A DNA stretch of 6,574 bases from Chloroflexales bacterium. Lineage in GTDB: Bacteria > Chloroflexota > Chloroflexia > Chloroflexales > Chloroflexaceae. Every line of letters begins with the position of its first letter. Position 1 is the stretch's first letter. The notes beneath the pieces are model-generated. The model had not been told where the DNA came from. It made no database searches and saw nothing but the letters and a program-made list of their open reading frames with translations. A program made the translations under genes and the position numbers. Positions 1 through 5,879 of this stretch are shown here, one piece after another. The stretch covers positions 1-6,574 of the forward strand of contig JAAXUL010000458.1 of NCBI GenBank assembly GCA_013336035.1. Reading direction: 5' to 3'.

Positions 1-9
1 CGCCTACGC

Positions 10-309
10 CTACGAGCAGGCGACAGGCTTCGCCAGACAGCGGCCGGCATTGTAGCGGCGGGCCGCCAGCAGGGGCGGCAGGGCCTGGTCGAGATCGAGC
101 GCGAAGGCCAGGCCGGGGAACGGCAGGTCGCGGTAGTGTGAGGCCACGCCCAGCACCGCCCCGCCGCTGTGGGCGAGCACCACATCGCAGCGCCCGCGCA
201 GCTGCGTGACGTTCGAGAGCGGGATGGCATTGCGGTAGGGCCAGCGGCGCAGGTAGGCCACCGCCGCGGACTGCCAGGTTTCGTCGAGGTCCACAATATC
301 GAGCTGCAT
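10..309 (-). pseudogene. GNAT-type acetyltransferase, N-terminal part only (probable frameshift)
   Basis: The reading frame encodes 99 residues from an ATG at 309-307 to a TAG at 12-10. The translation starts MQLDIVDLDETW, continues with YLRRWPYRNAIPLSNVTQL, then a strand pair around DVVLAHSGGAVLGVASHYRD, and ends LPPLLAAR before an unconserved tail. This pattern, a helix with an R-N pair followed by a 'GGAVLGVASHY'-type strand, is what I know from the N-terminal lobe of two-lobed GNAT N-acetyltransferases of roughly 250 residues. The acetyl-CoA-binding lobe is absent. After about position 60 a different minus frame stays open to the window edge and reads AATMPAAVWRSLSPARR, which fits the expected continuation better than the annotated tail, so a one-base shift near 58-64 is likely. 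The frame stays open upstream to 615, but that part is antisense to the acetyltransferase gene, so ATG 309 is preferred. No strong Shine-Dalgarno precedes it. Family assignment is by eye, and a genuine short protein or a sequencing error cannot be excluded. Confidence 0.5.
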
Positions 310-345
310 CGGTCGCTCAGAGGCTGATCCGAAACGCCGCGAGCT

Positions 346-354
346 ATTGTAGCA
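346..354 (-). promoter_or_regulatory. Possible extended -10 promoter for the GNAT-like gene
   Basis: Read on the minus strand, the sequence is TGCTACAAT: an extended -10 TGn followed by TACAAT, one mismatch from TATAAT. It lies in the 87-base gap between the divergent genes, about 37 bases upstream of the ATG at 309. No -35 box is seen at a 16-18 base spacing; TTGGCA at 368-363 is only 11 bases away. The assignment rests on consensus match alone. Confidence 0.3.
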
Positions 355-396
355 TGGGGCAATGCCAATCGGAGGAGCGCAGTCCAGGGAGCCCCT

Positions 397-1224
397 ATGT
401 CCGAGAGCGAGACAATCGCACACGCCGGCGAGCGACCGGCCACAGTCGAGTCGCTGCGCGCCGACCTGCTGGCCCTCGGCGTGTGCCCCGGCATGACCTT
501 GCTCGTCCACGCCAGCCTGAGCCGCCTGGGCTGGGTCTGCGGCGGCCCCGTGGCCGTCATCCTGGCCCTCGAGGCCGCCCTCGGGCCCACGGGCACGCTG
601 GTGATGCCGACCCACACCACCGAGCTGTCAGAGCCCTCGGCGTGGGTGGCGTCGCCAGTGCCGGCCCACTGGTGGCCGATTATCCGCGAGCATATGCCCG
701 CCTTCGACCCCGAGCTCACGCCCGCGCGCCAGATGGGCGTGATCGCCGAGACCTTTCGGCGCCAGCCGGGCGTGGTGCGCAGCGCCCACCCGCAAGCCTC
801 ATTCGCCGCCTGGGGCCGTCACGCCGCCCAGATCATCGCCGACCACCGCCCCGAGGTGAGCCTCGGCGAGGGCTCACCCCTGGCCCATATCTACGACCTC
901 GACGGCTCGGTCCTGCTACTTGGCGTCGGCCATGGCAACAACACCTCGCTGCACCTTGCCGAGTACCGGGCCGACCTGCCGGCGAAACGGCACATCAATA
1001 CTGGCGCGCCTATGCTGGTGGATGGCGAGCGCCGCTGGGTCACCTTCAACGACCTTGACTGGAACGACACAGACTTTCCGCGCATCGGCGCCGACTTCGC
1101 CGCCGACACCGGCCTCGAGCGCCGCGGCCACATTGGCGCCGGGCAGGGCATCCTCGTGCCCCAGGCGCCCATCATCGACTATGCTGTCGCGTGGCTGGAG
1201 CGTTTCCGCGCCCCGGCCCGGTAG
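397..1224 (+). CDS. AAC(3)/YokD-family N-acetyltransferase
   Basis: The protein has 275 residues, the usual size for the Antibiotic_NAT (AAC(3)) family, which uses acetyl-CoA to acetylate an amine, classically the 3-amino group of aminoglycosides. Visible family blocks in order are VHASLSRLGWVCGGP (about 37-51), GTLVMPTHT (66-74), ARQMGVIAETFRR (110-122), RSAHPQASFAAWG (128-140, with His131) and SPLAHIYDLDG followed by LLLGVGHGNNTSLHLAE (160-189, with His186 in the conserved NTSLH segment). No signal peptide or membrane segment is seen, so it should be cytoplasmic. The ATG is preceded by AGGGA at 386-390, six bases away. It is the first gene of an operon with the RraA-like gene 19 bases downstream. 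Many chromosomal members, such as YokD of Bacillus, are not proven resistance enzymes. With no resistance or mobile context here, the substrate is unknown and resistance should not be assumed. Family call is secure; substrate is open. Confidence 0.9.
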   Translation: MSESETIAHAGERPATVESLRADLLALGVCPGMTLLVHASLSRLGWVCGGPVAVILALEAALGPTGTLVMPTHTTELSEPSAWVASPVPAHWWPIIREHMPAFDPELTPARQMGVIAETFRRQPGVVRSAHPQASFAAWGRHAAQIIADHRPEVSLGEGSPLAHIYDLDGSVLLLGVGHGNNTSLHLAEYRADLPAKRHINTGAPMLVDGERRWVTFNDLDWNDTDFPRIGADFAADTGLERRGHIGAGQGILVPQAPIIDYAVAWLERFRAPAR

Positions 1225-1243
1225 CTGGATAGGAGCCCGGACC

Positions 1244-1720
1244 ATGGAGATCAAGACCACGGATCTGTCGGACGCGCACCCCGAGGTACAGGTCGGAGAG
1301 CCGCTGCTGCGCCACTTTGGGGGCCTGGGCGCCTTTGGTGGTCCGATCGAGACCCTGAAAGTCTTCGAGGATAACGCCCTCGTGCGGACGATCCTCGAGG
1401 GGCCTGGCGAAGGGCGGGTGCTGGTGGTGGACGGGGGCGGCTCGCTGCGCTGCGCCCTGCTCGGCGACCAGCTGGCGGCCCTGGGGGCGCACAACGGCTG
1501 GGCGGGCGTCGTCATCTACGGCTGCGTGCGCGACACGGCCGACCTGGCGGGCATCGCCCTGGGCGTGATGGCCCTGGCCCCCCACCCCCGCAAGAGCATC
1601 AAGCGGGGCGAGGGCGCGCGCGGCCTCACCCTGCATTTCGCCGGCCTGACCATCACCCCTGGCCACTACCTCTATGCCGACGCCGACGGGGTGATCATCG
1701 CCGAGCAGGCCCTTGCCTGA
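1244..1720 (+). CDS. rraA: RraA-family protein, likely 4-hydroxy-4-methyl-2-oxoglutarate aldolase type
   Basis: The protein has 158 residues, against about 161 for E. coli RraA, and aligns with it along its length by eye. Shared blocks are VGEPLLRHFGG (17-27), FGGPIETLKVFEDN (31-44), GRVLVVDGGGSLR (57-69), WAGVVIYGCVRD (86-97) and HYLYADADGVII (141-152). E. coli RraA, an RNase E inhibitor, has Gln after the Arg of its GAVR segment. This protein instead has Arg96-Asp97 plus Gly74-Asp75 in GDQLA, the residues used by class II HMG/CHA aldolases to bind divalent metal and pyruvate or oxaloacetate. It also has HPRKSIKRGEG (114-124), which I know from the aldolase-type members. Aldolase or oxaloacetate decarboxylase activity is therefore more likely than RNase regulation, although databases often name such proteins RraA. 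The ATG at 1244 is chosen over an open extension back to 920 because that part overlaps the upstream gene out of frame, and AGGAG at 1231-1235 sits eight bases before this ATG. It is probably co-transcribed with the AAC(3)-type gene. Confidence 0.9.
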   Translation: MEIKTTDLSDAHPEVQVGEPLLRHFGGLGAFGGPIETLKVFEDNALVRTILEGPGEGRVLVVDGGGSLRCALLGDQLAALGAHNGWAGVVIYGCVRDTADLAGIALGVMALAPHPRKSIKRGEGARGLTLHFAGLTITPGHYLYADADGVIIAEQALA

Positions 1721-1735
1721 GCCTGGGGATAGCCG

Positions 1736-3397
1736 CTACCGCCCAACAGTCTGCGCCCGTCCTTCATCGCGAAGGGCGCGGCGCAGGACCTTGCCGATCA
1801 TCGATCTGGGCAGCTCGGCGCGAAACTCGACGGTCGCCGGCACCTTATAGCGGGTCAGCCGCTCGCGCAGGAAGGCGATGATCTCCTCCTCGGTGGCCTG
1901 CTCGCCCGGGCGCAGCACCACAAAGGCCTTGATCCGCTCGCCCGCGTACTCGTCGGGCACGCCGATGATCACGCCCTCTTGCACTTTCGGGTGCTGGCAG
2001 AGCACCTCCTCGACCTCGCGGGGGAAGACGTTAAAGCCGCCGACGATGATCAGGTCCTTCTTGCGATCTGTGATCGTGAAGTAGCCGTCCTCGTCCATGG
2101 CGCCGATGTCGCCGGTGAAGAGCCAGCCGCCGCGCATGGCCTCCGCGGTGGCCTGGGGGCGGTTGTAGTAGCCCAGCATCAGGCTCGGGCTGCGGAGCAC
2201 AATCTCGCCCTGCTCGCCGGGCGGCAGGTCGCGCCCGTCCTCGAGGCTGACGATCTTCACATCGACGTCTGGGAAGGGCACGCCGATGCTGCCCAGCTTA
2301 TGCTGGCCCCGGTAGGGGTTGGCCATAATCGCCGTGACGGCCTCGGTGAGGCCGTAGCCCTCGATCATACGGCCGCCGGTGCGCGACTCATAGCCCTCTT
2401 TGATCGCCTGGGTGAGGGGCGCGGCGCCCACGAAGATACCCTTGAGGCTATCGAGCTTATAGCGGCCCAGGCCGCGCTGCTTGCTGAAGGCCATAAACAT
2501 CGTCGGCACGCCGGTGAAGAAGGTGGGCCGCCGCCGCTGGATCGTCTGCAGCACCTCGCGGGCGTTGAAGCGCGGCAGCAGGATGATCTGGCCCCCGGCG
2601 AGCAGGGCCGCGTTCATGGTCACGCTCATACCATAGCCGTGGAAGAGGGGCAGCACGGCCAGGATACGGTCATCGGGCTCGAGGTGGCCCCAGGCTCGGA
2701 TCTGGTATGCGTTGGCCACGCAGGCCGCATGCGAGAGCATGACGCCCTTGGCGGCCCCGGTGGTGCCGCCGCTGTAGAGCAGCACGGCCAGGCTGCTGGG
2801 GTCGACCTGGGCGGGCCTGAAGCCGCTGCCCGGCGACGAGGCGAGGAGGGCGCGCAGCTCGAGCGGGCGCGGGCTGGGCACCCCGCTCAGCTGGCGGCCC
2901 TCACGCAGGCCCATGGCCAGGCTGAGGTGCAGGGGCAGATAGTCGGCCAGGCGGGCCACGACCAGGCGGCGCACTGGGGTCTCGGCGCGCAGCCGCGCGG
3001 CGGTGGCCGCGAAGAGCGGGATGGTGATCAGCGTCTCGGCGCCGCAGTCGACCAGCTGGGCGGCAAGCTCGTCGGGGCTGGCCAGAGGGTTGAGGGCCAC
3101 GGCGACAGCGCCCGCCTTGAGGGCCCCGTAGTAGCAGATCACGAAGGGCGGGCTGTTGGGCAGCAGCAGGGCCACCCGGTCGCCCGAGGCGATGCCAAGG
3201 CCGCGCAGGACATCGGCGAGCCGGTCGCTCTGGTCCTTCAGGGCGCTGTAGCTTAGGGTCTTCCCGAAGAAGCTCGTGGCCGGCCGACGCGGGGCGCGGC
3301 CCGCCGCATCATCGAGCAGCCTGTAGAGAGGCACCCGCGGGTAGTCGATCGAGTGCGGCACGCCTGCGTCGTAGTGCCTGAGCCATAGTCGCTCCAC
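1736..3397 (-). CDS. AMP-forming acyl-CoA synthetase (long-chain fatty-acid-CoA ligase type)
   Basis: This 553-residue enzyme belongs to the ANL superfamily. It activates a carboxylic acid with ATP to an acyl-adenylate and transfers it to CoA. All core motifs are present: the P-loop YSGGTTGAAKGVMLSH (208-223), LPLFHGYG (249-256), GYGLTEA (347-353), the FACS block GGWLFTGDIG (423-432) and DRKKDLIIVGGFNVFPREVEE (444-464), and the C-terminal catalytic lysine in RSMIGKVLRR (Lys536). Length and layout match FadD/LcfB-like ligases. Chain length cannot be read from sequence, and medium-chain or aryl acids are alternatives. There is no signal peptide, so it is cytoplasmic or peripheral at the membrane. 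The GTG start at 3397-3395 is supported by a perfect AAGGAGG six bases upstream. Its stop is only 15 bases from the end of the convergent rraA-like gene, with no room for a terminator in the gap. The enzyme appears intact, and it probably feeds beta-oxidation or lipid synthesis. Confidence 0.93.
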   Translation of the reverse strand: MERLWLRHYDAGVPHSIDYPRVPLYRLLDDAAGRAPRRPATSFFGKTLSYSALKDQSDRLADVLRGLGIASGDRVALLLPNSPPFVICYYGALKAGAVAVALNPLASPDELAAQLVDCGAETLITIPLFAATAARLRAETPVRRLVVARLADYLPLHLSLAMGLREGRQLSGVPSPRPLELRALLASSPGSGFRPAQVDPSSLAVLLYSGGTTGAAKGVMLSHAACVANAYQIRAWGHLEPDDRILAVLPLFHGYGMSVTMNAALLAGGQIILLPRFNAREVLQTIQRRRPTFFTGVPTMFMAFSKQRGLGRYKLDSLKGIFVGAAPLTQAIKEGYESRTGGRMIEGYGLTEAVTAIMANPYRGQHKLGSIGVPFPDVDVKIVSLEDGRDLPPGEQGEIVLRSPSLMLGYYNRPQATAEAMRGGWLFTGDIGAMDEDGYFTITDRKKDLIIVGGFNVFPREVEEVLCQHPKVQEGVIIGVPDEYAGERIKAFVVLRPGEQATEEEIIAFLRERLTRYKVPATVEFRAELPRSMIGKVLRRALRDEGRAQTVGR

Positions 3398-3403
3398 GTC
3401 GAA

Positions 3404-3410
3404 CCTCCTT
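3404..3410 (-). promoter_or_regulatory. Perfect Shine-Dalgarno fixing the GTG start of the acyl-CoA ligase
   Basis: On the minus strand the bases read AAGGAGG, followed by six bases and then GTG. This full anti-16S match at ideal spacing is the strongest ribosome-binding site in the window. It decides for the GTG start, which precedes the first ATG-free part of the N-terminus (MERLWLRHYD). Confidence 0.85.
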
Positions 3411-3435
3411 GCTGCGCTGCGCGAGGTGGACGAGG

Positions 3436-3444
3436 ATCATACCA
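3436..3444 (-). promoter_or_regulatory. Probable extended -10 promoter for the acyl-CoA ligase
   Basis: On the minus strand the sequence reads TGGTATGAT: an extended -10 TGn plus TATGAT, one mismatch from consensus. It sits about 39 bases upstream of the GTG start. Seventeen bases further upstream is CGCACA (3464-3459), which shares only the ACA half of a -35 box. The local AT-rich patch (ACCATAAAAG on the plus strand) stands out in otherwise GC-rich DNA. Transcription would start near 3429, giving a leader of about 32 bases that includes the Shine-Dalgarno. Confidence 0.5.
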
Positions 3445-3465
3445 TAAAAGGCAGGCCCTGTGCGA

Positions 3466-3600
3466 TTACAGTTGGCCGGCGGCCTGAAGCTTCGGCGCCA
3501 TCAGAGCCGCCTCGACGCGGTTGCGCACCTGGAGCTTGAGATGGTGGCGCTGGCGCGCTAGCTGATCACCATCGCCGTGCGACGCTCAACCCTGGCCCAG
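3466..3600 (-). pseudogene. Remnant of a LuxR/NarL-type helix-turn-helix regulator (C-terminal end)
   Basis: Read on the minus strand toward a TAA at 3468-3466, the last residues are LKLQVRNRVEAALMAP followed by KLQAAGQL. The segment KLQVRNRVEAALMA matches the end of the LuxR/NarL DNA-binding domain, where the last helix typically reads like 'KLxVRNRxEAALxA'. Upstream in the same frame the sequence no longer resembles the recognition helix (ARQRHH) and a TGA occurs in frame at about 3587-3585. In a neighbouring frame the bases give RRTAMVIS and then a TAG, which faintly recalls the expected 'RTVxxHIS' piece. I read this as a regulator gene broken by frameshifts and stops, with only its tail still recognisable. 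It lies directly upstream of the ligase promoter in the same orientation. The right-hand boundary is a guess. Confidence 0.5.
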
Positions 3601-3632
3601 GCCGGGGTTGATTGGCGTTGGCCGCCGGCCCC

Positions 3633-3688
3633 CGTGCCTTGTGGCACGTGACATGCATGCAATGCAGAGCCTGGCCGGAAAGCCGGCC
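3633..3688. other. Two compact GC-rich hairpins upstream of the DUF2723 gene
   Basis: The first inverted repeat is CGTGCC/GGCACG (3633-3638 and 3643-3648) with a TTGT loop. The second is GGCCGG/CCGGCC (3673-3678 and 3683-3688) with an AAAG loop. Each has a perfect six-base-pair stem and a four-base loop, and they are separated by 24 bases that include the palindrome CATGCATG. No T-run follows either stem on either strand, so they do not look like ordinary intrinsic terminators. They could form structure in the leader of the downstream gene, or be chance in GC-rich DNA. Confidence 0.3.
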
Positions 3689-3765
3689 GCCCGCGCGGCG
3701 TCAGGCGCCCACAGAGGTGCCGACCCCATCACAGAGGAGTCACCGGACCGTCCCACAAAGCAACT

Positions 3766-5280
3766 ATGGGCAGCAGCAATCTACAGCCAGAGACACCAGC
3801 CGGGCGCGACGGCGCCCTGGCCGGTGCGAGGGTCGACTGGCGCGGTCTAGCCGCGTTCAGCCTGCCCCTGCTAATCTACGTGCGGACCCTCGCACCGACG
3901 ATCTACAACCTCGACAGCGCTGAGTTGACGACGGCAGCGGCCACGGGCGGGCTGACCCGCGCCACGGGCTACCCGCTCTACCTTATGCTCGGGTGGCTCT
4001 GGGCGCACCTGCCGGTCGGCGACGTGGGCTACCGCATGAACCTGCTCTCGGCGGTCTGCGGGGCGGCCACAGTCTACCTGGCCGACCGCATCCTGCGGCG
4101 GCTCGCCGTGGGCCCCCTGCCGGCCATGGGAGCTCTCGGGCTTCTCGCCACCGCGCCCTTCTTCTGGGGGCTTGCGCTGGTGGCCGAGGTCTACACGCTG
4201 CACACGGCCTTGATGGCGGGGATCATCCTGCTGCTGCTGCGCTGGCGCGAGCGCCCGACGGCCCTGCGCCTGGGGCTGCTCACCCTGATCGGCGGGATGA
4301 GCATGGGCCACCACCTGGCCACGGCCATGCTGGTGCCCGGCTGCGCGGCCTTTGTGCTCGGCACGGCGCCCCGCCAGGCGCTGCGGCCGGGATCGCTGGC
4401 GGCGGCGGCGGCGGGCGGGCTCGCAGGCCTCGCCGTCTACCTCTACCTGCCGCTCCGGGCCCTCGCCGGGCCGGCCTTCAACTACGCCGGAAGCTACGAT
4501 GCGGCGGGGGTGTTCCACCCCCTGCGGCTGTGGGAGCCGGCCACGCTGTGGTGGCTGGTTAGCGGTCGCCAGTTCGCCGGGCAGATGCTCGGCTACGACG
4601 CGGCTGGCTGGGCCCACGAGGCCATGGGCTTTGGGGCCGAGCTGTTCCGCAGCTTCTTCGCCGTGGGCGTCGGGCCCGGGCTGGTAGGCCTCGCGGCGCT
4701 GCTGCGGCGCGACCGCTGGCTGGGCCTTGGCCTGCTGCTGATGTTCAGCCTGAGCGCGGGCTTCTACGTCGGCTACCGGGTGGTGGACAAGCAGACAATG
4801 TACCTGCCGGCCTACCTCGTGTGGGCTATCTGGGCAGGGTTCGGCTATCAGCAGCTTATGGCGTGGATCGGCCAGGAGGGCCGGCCACGCTATGAGACTC
4901 TGCTCTTGAAAGGGATCATGCTCGGGTCGGCGGTCGCGGCCCTGCTCTGGGGCTGGCCCGCCGCCGACCACTCGAATGACTGGAGCGCCCGCGCGCGCGG
5001 TGAGGAGCTCCTGGCCGCCGCGGCGCCTGACGGCCTGGTGTTTGGCTGGTGGGACACTGTGCCGCTTGTGGAGTACCACCAGCTTGTGGAGGGCCGGCGG
5101 CACGACCTTGTCGTGATCAATCGCTTCCTGATAAGGCCCGCCGATATGCTGGCCCTGATCGAGCGCGAGGCGCCCGGCCGGCCGGTCTACATCGACACCC
5201 CCACTGCCGAGCTGCTGCGCCGCTATAACCTGGAGCCTGCGGGCCCGGTCTACCGTCTGCGCCCACGGGCCATGCCCTGA
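3766..5280 (+). CDS. DUF2723-family polytopic membrane protein, GT-C glycosyltransferase-like
   Basis: The 504-residue protein has a short polar N-terminus (1-25), about ten hydrophobic segments (roughly 28-46, 70-86, 92-105, 118-160 as two, 168-198, 210-231, 296-312, 318-336, 346-366 and 380-398) and a soluble C-terminal part (400-504). The family signature is clear: NLDSAELTTAA (48-58, with Asp50 and Glu53) in the first outer loop, TGYPLYLMLGWLW (67-79), YRMNLLSAVCGAA (89-101), MGHHLATAM (180-188) and YLYLPLRA (225-232). The C-terminal FGWWDTVPLVEYHQLVEGRRHDLVVIN (426-452) corresponds to the family's 'D-T-x-P-L-x-Y' region. DUF2723 proteins share the GT-C layout of protein O-mannosyltransferases and TMEM260, with an acidic Asp/Glu pair in the first loop as candidate catalytic site, so transfer of a sugar from a lipid carrier is plausible but unproven here. 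The ATG at 3766 has only a weak ribosome-binding site; GAGGAG at 3734-3739 is too far away. No other in-frame start precedes the first membrane segment. The exported protein gene follows 43 bases downstream. Confidence 0.88.
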   Translation: MGSSNLQPETPAGRDGALAGARVDWRGLAAFSLPLLIYVRTLAPTIYNLDSAELTTAAATGGLTRATGYPLYLMLGWLWAHLPVGDVGYRMNLLSAVCGAATVYLADRILRRLAVGPLPAMGALGLLATAPFFWGLALVAEVYTLHTALMAGIILLLLRWRERPTALRLGLLTLIGGMSMGHHLATAMLVPGCAAFVLGTAPRQALRPGSLAAAAAGGLAGLAVYLYLPLRALAGPAFNYAGSYDAAGVFHPLRLWEPATLWWLVSGRQFAGQMLGYDAAGWAHEAMGFGAELFRSFFAVGVGPGLVGLAALLRRDRWLGLGLLLMFSLSAGFYVGYRVVDKQTMYLPAYLVWAIWAGFGYQQLMAWIGQEGRPRYETLLLKGIMLGSAVAALLWGWPAADHSNDWSARARGEELLAAAAPDGLVFGWWDTVPLVEYHQLVEGRRHDLVVINRFLIRPADMLALIEREAPGRPVYIDTPTAELLRRYNLEPAGPVYRLRPRAMP

Positions 5281-5323
5281 CGGGGCCACAAGTGATGACT
5301 ATCAAGCTAGATAGAGGTGCGAA

Positions 5324-5827
5324 ATGCACGCATGGAATCGCTTCTCAATCGCCCTGAGCGCCATGCTCGCGGGGCTTCTGCTCGTACCGTTCGTCGCCCT
5401 GCCGCGCGAGGGCTTTCGCTGGCAGCTCTTCGTCGGGGCCTATGGCGCTACGCCGACACTGGCCGTGAATTACGATGTCGGCAGGCCCGGCAGCGACTTT
5501 CTGATCAGCGGCTTTGGCTTTTCCGCCGGGGCAGCCCTGACGCTCAGGGCGAACAGCGTAGCCTTCGGGACGGTGACCGCCGACGGTGATGGGCGCTTCG
5601 AGGTCTGGGTCAACTCCAACAATGCTGGCGTCGGCCAGTATGTGATCACGGCCGAGGACCCGTCTACAGGCGACCCGCCCGCTGTTGTGGCCAGCACCAC
5701 ATTCTATCTGCTTGACGGCGCCCCGCTGCGACAGCGGCCCGCGGGGACCTCCGCGCTCGCGCTGCCCAACGTCCCCGGCGGCCTGGGTGACCTGAGGTCA
5801 TTCCTGCCAATGGTGATGACGCAGTAG
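5324..5827 (+). CDS. Small exported Ig-like (IPT/TIG-like) protein with C-terminal FLPMVM tail
   Basis: The 167-residue protein starts with a short basic region and a hydrophobic stretch (7-27, ALSAMLAGLLLVPFVAL) that fits a signal peptide or N-terminal anchor; the cleavage site is not obvious. Residues about 45-130 read as one beta-sandwich: GRPGSDFLISGFGFSAGAALTL, then GTVTADGDGRFEVWVN, GVGQYVITAEDP and ASTTFYL, the order of strands I associate with IPT/TIG-like or similar Ig-like domains in Chloroflexota surface proteins. A low-complexity linker leads to a final SFLPMVMTQ. A closing '[FY]LPLV[ML]' tail is a habit I recall from many exported proteins of this phylum; I know of no established function for it. 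The ATG is supported by GAGGTG at 5314-5319. It is probably co-transcribed with the DUF2723 gene and may be a substrate or partner in the envelope, which is inference. No enzymatic motif is visible. Confidence 0.75.
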   Translation: MHAWNRFSIALSAMLAGLLLVPFVALPREGFRWQLFVGAYGATPTLAVNYDVGRPGSDFLISGFGFSAGAALTLRANSVAFGTVTADGDGRFEVWVNSNNAGVGQYVITAEDPSTGDPPAVVASTTFYLLDGAPLRQRPAGTSALALPNVPGGLGDLRSFLPMVMTQ

Positions 5828-5879
5828 CCCCGGCGGCAATTCGGCCCGCGGCGCCAGGTTGAGGGCCCTGGACTCGTCC

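Larger units (their letters stand above)
3398..3765. other. Gene-poor interval between the divergent ligase and DUF2723 genes
   Basis: This 368-base interval holds no intact gene that I can support. From left to right it contains the ligase ribosome-binding site and promoter, the decayed LuxR-type C-terminus (minus strand), two GC-rich hairpins, and an unremarkable leader before the DUF2723 start. Short open frames on the plus strand (from 3608 and 3612) have Arg/Pro/Ala-rich translations without recognisable features and run into the DUF2723 gene out of frame, so they are treated as chance. Confidence 0.6.

Noticed and set aside
363..368. TTGGCA as a -35 box for the GNAT-like gene
   Set aside because: It is only 11 bases from the proposed -10 on the minus strand, too close for a sigma-70-type promoter.
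354..1058. Open plus-strand frame overlapping the AAC(3)-type gene
   Set aside because: Its Arg/Pro/Gly-rich translation has no recognisable features, and the overlapping frame from 397 carries clear AAC(3) motifs.
397..1224. Acquired aminoglycoside-resistance gene
   Set aside because: The family match is real, but there is no integron, insertion sequence or compositional break around it, and it sits in a housekeeping-like operon; resistance cannot be claimed.
1979..3256. 425-codon plus-strand open frame antisense to the acyl-CoA ligase
   Set aside because: It is a high-GC shadow of the ligase; the translation is His/Gly/Ala/Gln-rich without domains, and the minus-strand enzyme has all its catalytic motifs.
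3608..3923. Two short plus-strand open frames before and into the DUF2723 gene
   Set aside because: They lack good ribosome-binding sites or recognisable sequence and overlap the real gene out of frame.
3871..5289. 472-codon minus-strand open frame antisense to the DUF2723 gene
   Set aside because: The translation is rich in Arg, Gln, Gly and His with no hydrophobic or domain structure; the plus strand has a consistent membrane protein.
5854..5871. CCAGG/CCTGG inverted repeat between the converging exported-protein and Tudor-like genes
   Set aside because: The stem is only five base pairs with an eight-base loop and there is no T-run on either side, so a terminator is not supported.
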